A stretch of 12,976 nt of DNA from JBDSLU01 sp039916225 (GTDB lineage Bacteria > Acidobacteriota > Vicinamibacteria > Vicinamibacterales > Vicinamibacteraceae). Location: positions 1 through 12,976 of the forward strand of contig JBDSLU010000202.1 in the NCBI GenBank assembly GCA_039916225.1. The letters are read 5' to 3'. The position numbers were made by a program, and so were the translations under genes. Of this stretch, positions 9,272 through 12,976 are shown one piece after another; positions within the stretch are counted from its first letter, which is position 1, and every line of letters starts with the position of its first letter. A model generated the notes under the pieces. It was not told the origin of the DNA. It saw nothing but the letters and a program-made list of their open reading frames with translations, and did no database searches.

Positions 9272-9580
9272 GCCCGGCGGGGCGGTGAGAGCCGTTCCGC
9301 CACCCGTTCACTCCTGCCGCTCCTCCTGCCGCGCTACCCGCCCTTGCGCCGCGACACCGGCCCTCCTCTGCTGCTCCACCCGACCGGTTTCGCCGTTCCC
9401 CCCGCCAGATTCCCGCGTCCGACGCCTCTCGGGCGCCCTCCTTCAGCTCGACGACTCCTGCTCCGCGCCCTCGCCGCGGAGGCCCGGCGCAGTCGTCGTG
9501 CCACGCAGTGCAGTCCCGTCCAGCGGGCGACGCCCGGCGTCCTAGACAGAGCGACCGCATCGTGGCCGAAAGCCGGCACC
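9272..9580. other. Gene-free C-rich, G-poor tract after pilR (possible Rho-dependent terminator)
   Basis: No believable gene is seen. By hand count 9301-9480 holds about 93 C and 40 G on the + strand, an unusual skew against the flanking genes. C-rich, G-poor RNA after a stop codon is what Rho loading sites look like. No strong intrinsic hairpin was found here, so Rho-type termination of the pilBTCSR transcript is a reasonable inference. Confidence 0.35.
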
Positions 9581-9581
9581 G

Positions 9582-9619
9582 CTGTCGGCCGACTGACAAG
9601 CCGCGACAGTCGACTGACA
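9582..9619. promoter_or_regulatory. Cluster of TGTC/GACA words with a direct repeat, far upstream of pilA
   Basis: Four TGTC/GACA words occur in 38 bp (9583-9586, 9595-9598, 9605-9608, 9616-9619). CGACTGACA is repeated exactly at 9590-9598 and 9611-9619, 21 bp apart, about two helix turns. PilR of Pseudomonas is reported to bind upstream sites containing (C/G)TGTC, so this is a candidate distal activator site about 180 bp before the pilA promoter. Confidence 0.35.
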
Positions 9620-9737
9620 GGAATTGGCGCTAACCCAAGTACACTGATCGTAGCTGGCGCTCGAACTTGCGGAGATCTGCACCGCCGCGAGGACCGCGAT
9701 CGGATGAGCTGTAGAAGCCCTAAGTAGTGACCGATTA

Positions 9738-9758
9738 GACATTTGTCCCCCGTTACGC
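9738..9758. promoter_or_regulatory. Proximal upstream element of pilA
   Basis: GACA-TT-TGTC (9738-9747) is a short dyad that runs into CCCCCGTTACGC (9747-9758). The second pilin gene has a similar arrangement at 10636-10662 with CCCCCGTCACGC. The block ends 40 bp before the -24 GG. It is a candidate PilR (or other activator) site. Confidence 0.45.
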
Positions 9759-9797
9759 GGGTCGTTAGCCAGGATGGCGAGCGACTCACGGAGCAAC

Positions 9798-9813
9798 TGG
9801 CAACAGAGTTGCT
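9798..9813 (+). promoter_or_regulatory. Sigma-54 (-24/-12) promoter of pilA
   Basis: TGGCAACAGAGTTGCT matches TGGCACG-N4-TTGCW with only two changes, exact GG-N10-GC spacing (GG 9799-9800, GC 9811-9812) and a perfect TTGCT. The predicted start is near 9824, a leader of about 94 nt. The upstream pilR gene and the near copy at 10735 support it. A 7-bp inverted repeat (GAGCAAC 9791-9797, GTTGCTC 9808-9814) overlaps the site. Confidence 0.8.
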
Positions 9814-9917
9814 CTAGGGATGGGCGCCGCGACCGATTGCCTGGGATGTTCAGTCGGGCGGCGGGGAGGATCCGGACCACCGGGTCCGGACATAACTTTT
9901 CGCTAGGAGTGCCAGAC

Positions 9918-10445
9918 ATGAAGATCCGAGATACCAAGGGCTTTACCCTCATTGAACTGCTGATCGTCGTCGCCATCATCGGCATCATCGCCGCCATCGC
10001 CATCCCGGGCCTGCTCCGGGCGCGTATGTCGGGCAACGAGGCTTCGGCCATCGGCTCGATGCGCGCGGTTTCGAGCGGCCAGGCCGTGTTCTCGTCGTCG
10101 GCGGCGCAGGGTGGCTACGCTGACACGATCCAGCGCCTGGCGACGCCGTGCGTTGTTCCCGGTGCGCCGTTCCTCTCGCCCGACCTGACCGTTCCGGATC
10201 CGATTCTCAAGAGCGGCTACACGGTGGCGATGGTCGCTGGTGGCGCAGGGAGCGGTCCGGTGGCTTGTGTCGGCGGTGCGACGGCGCTGACCTACCACGT
10301 GACGGCGTTGCCGCAGTCGACCAGCTCGGGCACGCGTGCGTTCGCGGTCGACCAGGTTGGCTCGGTGTGGGAAAACACGCTCGGCGCGGCGATCCCGGTC
10401 GGGATGGCGGCGGTTCCGACGGCGACGCTCCACCCGATTCAGTAA
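9918..10445 (+). CDS. pilA: Type IV major-pilin-like protein PilA
   Basis: 175 residues. It has a short leader ending in G8, then the class III signal FTLIELLIVVAIIGIIAAIA with Glu at mature position 5 and Pro at 22; prepilin peptidase should cut after G8 and methylate F9. The hydrophobic helix is followed by a polar RARMSGNEASAIGSMRA stretch and a small Ala/Gly-rich head. Two cysteines, C78 and C117, likely form a disulfide. A FAVDQVGSVW motif at 142-151 and the ending LHPIQ recur in altered form in the next two pilins. The start ATG 9918 has a strong AGGAG (9905-9909) 8 nt upstream; the frame is open earlier but the promoter and signal peptide rule that out. It is the first of three pilins and the best candidate for the main pilus subunit, by its position after pilR and its strong promoter and ribosome site. 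Confidence 0.93.
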   Translation: MKIRDTKGFTLIELLIVVAIIGIIAAIAIPGLLRARMSGNEASAIGSMRAVSSGQAVFSSSAAQGGYADTIQRLATPCVVPGAPFLSPDLTVPDPILKSGYTVAMVAGGAGSGPVACVGGATALTYHVTALPQSTSSGTRAFAVDQVGSVWENTLGAAIPVGMAAVPTATLHPIQ

Positions 10446-10491
10446 GCAATCGCGCTCACTCCGCTCGAGGCTTCACGGCCGAGAGCTCGGC

Positions 10492-10534
10492 GAGCCAGGG
10501 TTCGGCTCCGCATCTGCGGGCCGCTCCCTGGCTC
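10492..10534 (+). terminator. Hairpin downstream of pilA
   Basis: GAGCCAGGG (10492-10500) and CCCTGGCTC (10526-10534) form a perfect 9-bp stem. The 25-nt loop can fold further through CGGC/GCCG and GCA/TGC. It lies 46 nt after the pilA stop. No U-run follows; it may terminate transcription or stabilise abundant pilA mRNA. Confidence 0.5.
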
Positions 10535-10635
10535 TCGTCGTGTACGGCCCCCGCCTCTCTTCGTGTCGGACCGCGAGTCGTCTCGTCGACATCAGCCGGC
10601 CGCCGCCTTCCTGGCACCGGTTCGTGTCGGGGGCC

Positions 10636-10662
10636 TGACATGAAATGTCACCCCCGTCACGC
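10636..10662. promoter_or_regulatory. Upstream element of the second pilin gene
   Basis: TGACAT-GAA-ATGTCA (10636-10650) is a perfect dyad followed by CCCCCGTCACGC (10651-10662). Eleven of 12 bases of the C-run block match the pilA element at 9747-9758. A GGGGG run just before (10629-10633) can pair with the C-run. The block ends 73 bp before the -24 GG, 33 bp more than at pilA, roughly three helix turns. Confidence 0.45.
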
Positions 10663-10734
10663 CCTGTCGCCGCGCTCCTCACACGGCTGCTCGCGGTTGC
10701 GCCGACTCTCGCAGTGTCGTCGCGACGCCCACCT

Positions 10735-10750
10735 TGGTATCAGAGTTGCT
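10735..10750 (+). promoter_or_regulatory. Sigma-54 (-24/-12) promoter of the second pilin gene
   Basis: TGGTATCAGAGTTGCT has exact GG-N10-GC spacing (GG 10736-10737, GC 10748-10749) and a perfect TTGCT. CAGAGTTGCTCT (10741-10752) is identical, in the same register, to the pilA promoter. The predicted start is near 10761, a 32-nt leader. It places the gene start after the promoter and excludes an in-frame ATG at 10640. Confidence 0.7.
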
Positions 10751-10792
10751 CTGTGGTTGAGCGTATCGAACGCCCGCCCAAAGGGGCACGCG

Positions 10793-11353
10793 ATGCAGAC
10801 AGGCATTATGAGACGCACAGCGCACGGCTTCACGCTCATCGAGCTGCTGATCGTGGTCGCGATCATCGGCATCATCGCCGCGACCGCGTTGCCGTGGCTG
10901 ATGCGCGCGCGAATGAGCGCCAACGAGGCGTCGGCGATTGGCTCGCTGCGGTCCATCGTCAGCTCCCAGCACGGCTACTCCGCCTCGGCGGCCCGCGGCG
11001 GCTACGCCCCCACCCTGCCGCGGCTCGGTACCATCTGTCCCGGAAGCTCGGTCCCGTTCCTGTCCAGCGACCTCACGACGGGCGTGCGGGTCTTGAAGAG
11101 CGGGCTCCAGATCGAGCTGTCGACGGGTGCTGTGGCCGGGGTCGGCCCGGCGGACTGCAACGGGCTTCCGACCGGTCGAGGCTTTTACGTGAGCGCGGTG
11201 GCCGCAAACGCCGGCATGAGCGCGACCCGGTCGTTCGCCGCCGCCGCCGATGGAACCATCTGGGTGAGCGTCGCCGACGCCGGTGCCACGGCGCCGCTCG
11301 AGGGCCAGATGACGGCCGCCGGGGAGACGCCGACGGTGCACCCCCTGCGGTGA
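10793..11353 (+). CDS. Second type IV pilin-like protein
   Basis: 186 residues. The leader of 12 residues ends in G12, followed by FTLIELLIVVAIIGIIAATA with Glu+5 and Pro+22. The stretch MSANEASAIGSLR after the helix copies pilA closely, while the head differs. Cysteines C82 and C122 keep the spacing of pilA (40 against 39). The C-terminus has a weaker version of the pilA motif (RSFAAAADGTIW) and ends TVHPLR. The start ATG 10793 has AAGGGG at 10781-10786, 6 nt away; ATG 10808 (M6) is an alternative with a seven-residue leader. It is probably a diverged duplicate of pilA under the same control. It could be an alternative major pilin or a minor pilin; the sequence does not decide. Confidence 0.88.
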   Translation: MQTGIMRRTAHGFTLIELLIVVAIIGIIAATALPWLMRARMSANEASAIGSLRSIVSSQHGYSASAARGGYAPTLPRLGTICPGSSVPFLSSDLTTGVRVLKSGLQIELSTGAVAGVGPADCNGLPTGRGFYVSAVAANAGMSATRSFAAAADGTIWVSVADAGATAPLEGQMTAAGETPTVHPLR

Positions 11354-11369
11354 GACGACGGCATCCATG

Positions 11370-11415
11370 TGTCACGAAATGTCGGTGGGGAACAGCGGGT
11401 GTCAGGAATTGACAC
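11370..11415. promoter_or_regulatory. Paired TGTC/GACA elements before the third pilin gene
   Basis: TGTCACGAAATGTC (11370-11383) matches 12 of 14 bases of the element at 10636-10649. GTGTCA-GGAAT-TGACAC (11399-11415) is a perfect 6-bp dyad. They lie 90-135 bp before the third pilin start, like the elements of the other pilins. Confidence 0.4.
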
Positions 11416-11504
11416 TCGCCGCGGCGGCGCACTCCCGAAGCGCGCACTGGCGTGCAGTGCGACCGAGTAGAAGGTCAGCACGAATTTTGCGAGGGTTGGT
11501 CGAC

Positions 11505-12023
11505 ATGAAGCGCTTCGCTATTGCCATCCGACAGGGTGCCGCGCCTGGGTTCACGCTGATCGAGCTGCTCATTGTGGTCGCCATCATCGGCATCCTCGCG
11601 TCGATCGCGATCCCGGGGCTGAGCGCGGCGCGTGCTGCGGCGAACGAGTCCTCGGCTGTCGGCTCGGCCCGCACGGCCTCGTCCGCCCAGACCGCCTATT
11701 CCTTCAGTTGCGGCGGTGGGTCGTACGCGCCCTCAGCGATTCAGCTCAGCATGGGCGGCTACGTGGGCCCCGATTTCGTCGTGCCGGTCAGGCGCGGCTA
11801 CTCGTACACCATCGGCGTCGGTGATCTCGGCTTCCTCGGCCCGACCGACTGCGGCGGGAATCCGACAGTGACCGACTGGTACTTCTCGGCGACGCCGGTG
11901 TCGCCGACCCTCGGACGTCGGGGCTTCGCGGTCGACGAAGGCAACGCCATCTGGGTCGATACCGCGGGTGTCGCGCCGATCGAGCCCTTCGCGGAAGCGG
12001 GCACCGTCGCGCCCATACGCTGA
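11505..12023 (+). CDS. Third type IV pilin-like protein
   Basis: 172 residues. A longer leader of 15 residues ends in G15, then FTLIELLIVVAIIGILASIA with Glu+5 and Pro+22. The head is shorter and more divergent: C69 and C116 are further apart (47), and the post-helix segment reads ARAAANESSAVGSARTASS. It keeps RGFAVDEGNAIW and ends VAPIR, so it belongs to the same family. The only start is ATG 11505, with GAGGG at 11491-11495, 9 nt away. It follows the second pilin by 151 bp. No good sigma-54 promoter was found, so it may be read through from upstream or have another promoter. A minor pilin or pseudopilin role is possible but unproven. Confidence 0.86.
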   Translation: MKRFAIAIRQGAAPGFTLIELLIVVAIIGILASIAIPGLSAARAAANESSAVGSARTASSAQTAYSFSCGGGSYAPSAIQLSMGGYVGPDFVVPVRRGYSYTIGVGDLGFLGPTDCGGNPTVTDWYFSATPVSPTLGRRGFAVDEGNAIWVDTAGVAPIEPFAEAGTVAPIR

Positions 12024-12026
12024 CCA

Positions 12027-12257
12027 GTGGAGAGCGTGACCGTGTCCCTAGCCATCTTCCCCCGTCCCGTCGCGCGCCTCACGACGCGCCCGTCCCGAGA
12101 CGGCTTGTATACGCTGGCGTCGGCCTGGCACGCGTCGAACGACTCGAACGTCCGGCCGTTCGCCCGCCCGGCCGCCCCGGCTGCCGCCGACGCGACGCCA
12201 GTTGCCGACGCGGCCGAACCGCCGCCCTACTGGCCGGACGGCCCGTCCGCCGCCTAG
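12027..12257 (+). CDS. Possible small Pro/Ala-rich protein of unknown function
   Basis: A 76-codon frame starting with GTG three nt after the third pilin stop. I do not recognise it. The C-terminal half is rich in Ala and Pro and ends in EPPPYWPDGPSAA. Almost every third codon position is G or C, as expected of coding DNA here. There is no signal peptide, membrane segment or clear ribosome site of its own beyond GTGGAG around the start, so it would depend on translation from the pilin gene. Long frames also exist on the other strand, which is common in DNA this GC-rich. It may be a real small protein or chance. Confidence 0.35.
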   Translation: MESVTVSLAIFPRPVARLTTRPSRDGLYTLASAWHASNDSNVRPFARPAAPAAADATPVADAAEPPPYWPDGPSAA

Positions 12258-12305
12258 CGCGCATCCCAGCCGGCCGTCTTCCCACAGCGGCGGCGGGCCG
12301 TGCGT

Positions 12306-12323
12306 GCACGCGGCTGCGCGTGC
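12306..12323. repeat. 7-bp inverted repeat before the VKOR gene
   Basis: GCACGCG (12306-12312) and CGCGTGC (12317-12323) pair around GCTG. The right arm ends directly against the proposed -10 box at 12324, so it could be an operator over the promoter or a chance GC-rich dyad. Confidence 0.35.
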
Positions 12324-12329
12324 TACGAT
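12321..12329 (+). promoter_or_regulatory. Possible extended -10 promoter of the VKOR gene
   Basis: TGC followed by TACGAT (12324-12329) resembles an extended -10 box and lies 22 nt before the ATG. The region 17 bp upstream has no good -35 hexamer. Judged by eye only. Confidence 0.3.
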
Positions 12330-12351
12330 CGGCCCACATCGACCGCCGGAC

Positions 12352-12976
12352 ATGACGTCCCGAGCGACCTTCCTCCTGTTCTTCGCCCTCCTTGGTCTTG
12401 CTGCCGCGTCGGCCGCGACGTGGGTGCACGCCGATCTGGTGCGCCATCCCGACCTCTCCAGCGTGTGTGACATCAGCGCCACGGTGAACTGCACCGAGGC
12501 GTACAGCAGCGCCTACGGCAAGCTCGGCGGCGTGCCGGTCTCCGTCCTGGGGCTGTTGTTCTTCGCCGGGCTGCTGGTGGTCCAACTGAGTTCGCGAGTG
12601 CTGGGCGTGCCCGAGCCGGCACACGTCGGCGCCTATGTGTTCCTCCTGTCCCTGCCCGGCGTGGCGTTCGCCGCCTACCTCGCGATCGCCTCCTGGTTCG
12701 TCCTCCGTGTGGTCTGTCTGCTCTGCGTCACGATCGACATCGCGACGCTTGGCGTGTGTGTGGTCGGTGCCCTCATGACTCGATTCCCGTTTACCTCGCT
12801 CCCCGGCCGTATCGCCCGTGACCTCGAGAGGCTGCGGGCCCGTCCTGCCGCCGTGGTGCTCGGCGCCGGGTTCGTCGCTGCCGCCATCGCGCTCGTGGCG
12901 CTGTTCCCGCGGGAGGCTGTCTACGCCTCGGGGGGCGAGACGCTCGACTTCGCCGCGCCCGCCCCCGCCGCGGAGG
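12352..12976 (+). CDS. VKOR-family disulfide-forming membrane protein (partial, runs off the end)
   Basis: At least 208 residues are visible; no stop before the window ends. Bacterial VKOR proteins pass electrons from periplasmic thiols to quinones, doing the job of DsbB. The hallmark residues are all present: loop cysteines C39 and C47 (VCDISATVNC), the GVPVSVLG segment with S64, and the active-site pair C122-x-x-C125 (VVCLLC). Hydrophobic spans fall at about 6-24, 63-79, 93-114, 115-140 and 165-186. A fifth span after the four-helix bundle, leading to a periplasmic-type tail, suggests a fused thioredoxin-like domain beyond the edge, as in many bacterial VKORs. ATG 12352 fits the family start but has no clear ribosome site. 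It lies just after three Cys-pair pilins, so pilin oxidation is a possible job, though general oxidative folding is equally likely. Confidence 0.88.
   Translation, partial: MTSRATFLLFFALLGLAAASAATWVHADLVRHPDLSSVCDISATVNCTEAYSSAYGKLGGVPVSVLGLLFFAGLLVVQLSSRVLGVPEPAHVGAYVFLLSLPGVAFAAYLAIASWFVLRVVCLLCVTIDIATLGVCVVGALMTRFPFTSLPGRIARDLERLRARPAAVVLGAGFVAAAIALVALFPREAVYASGGETLDFAAPAPAAE

Larger units (their letters stand above)
10446..10792. other. Gene-free region between the first and second pilin genes
   Basis: No gene is seen in these 347 bp. The region holds a long hairpin (10492-10534), an exact direct repeat TTCGTGTCGG at 10560-10569 and 10621-10630, a TGACAT/ATGTCA dyad with a C-run, more TGTC words (10665-10668, 10715-10718) and a sigma-54 promoter. 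Confidence 0.6.

Noticed and set aside
9655..9670. TGGCGC...TTGC sigma-54-like site upstream of pilA
   Set aside because: The spacing is GG-N11-GC, one base too long, and a much better site lies at 9798-9813.
9344..9727. 127-codon + frame between pilR and pilA
   Set aside because: Arg/Pro-rich, no domain, no ribosome site, and it spans the C-rich tract and the regulatory repeats.
10612..10629. Perfect TGGCAC upstream of the second pilin
   Set aside because: Ten bases after the GG comes TG instead of GC and no -12 element is present.
10640..10792. Upstream ATG adding 51 residues to the second pilin
   Set aside because: It would place the pilin signal deep inside the protein and lies before the sigma-54 promoter.

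Overview
The window is GC-rich DNA from a Gram-negative bacterium that makes type IVa pili. The gene order pilB-pilT-pilC-pilS-pilR-pilA is the one known from Myxococcus and Geobacter. The pilins are short, Ala/Gly-rich, and carry a paired Cys and a FAVDxxGxIW-like motif near the C-terminus. That points to Acidobacteriota (Vicinamibacteria-like) as the best guess, but this is inferred from style and not proven. All genes lie on the + strand.

Layout. 1-1085: a strong palindrome, then an outer-membrane beta-barrel protein of the PorV/FadL-like kind. 1086-1623: a gene-free leader with a hairpin, a 9-bp palindrome and a possible sigma-54 promoter. 1624-9271: the pilus motor and control genes, namely pilB (extension ATPase with an intact c-di-GMP-type MshEN motif), pilT (retraction ATPase), pilC (platform), pilS (six-TM sensor kinase) and pilR (sigma-54 activator). 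9272-9917: a long control region with a C-rich, G-poor tract after pilR and a very good -24/-12 promoter. 9918-12023: three tandem pilin genes that differ from one another. 12027-12257: a possible small proline/alanine-rich ORF. 12352-end: the start of a VKOR-family disulfide-forming membrane protein, cut by the window edge.

How it fits together. PilB and PilT power extension and retraction through the PilC platform. PilS would sense a membrane signal (pilin in known systems) and phosphorylate PilR, which should activate sigma-54 RNA polymerase. The sequence supports this: pilA and the second pilin gene both have GG-N10-GC promoters sharing an identical 12-bp core, and both have an upstream element with TGTC/GACA words followed by CCCCCGT[T/C]ACGC. 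Weaker sigma-54-like sites precede pilB and pilT. Each pilin has two Cys outside the N-terminal helix, and the VKOR gene next door could supply disulfide formation.

Most notable points: the shared promoter and enhancer layout of the first two pilins, the divergent third pilin lacking a proper sigma-54 site, the absence of an ATG or GTG start for pilR, and an 11-bp perfect palindrome inside the 5' end of pilS. I see no mobile element, CRISPR array, tRNA or rRNA. All motif calls were made by eye.
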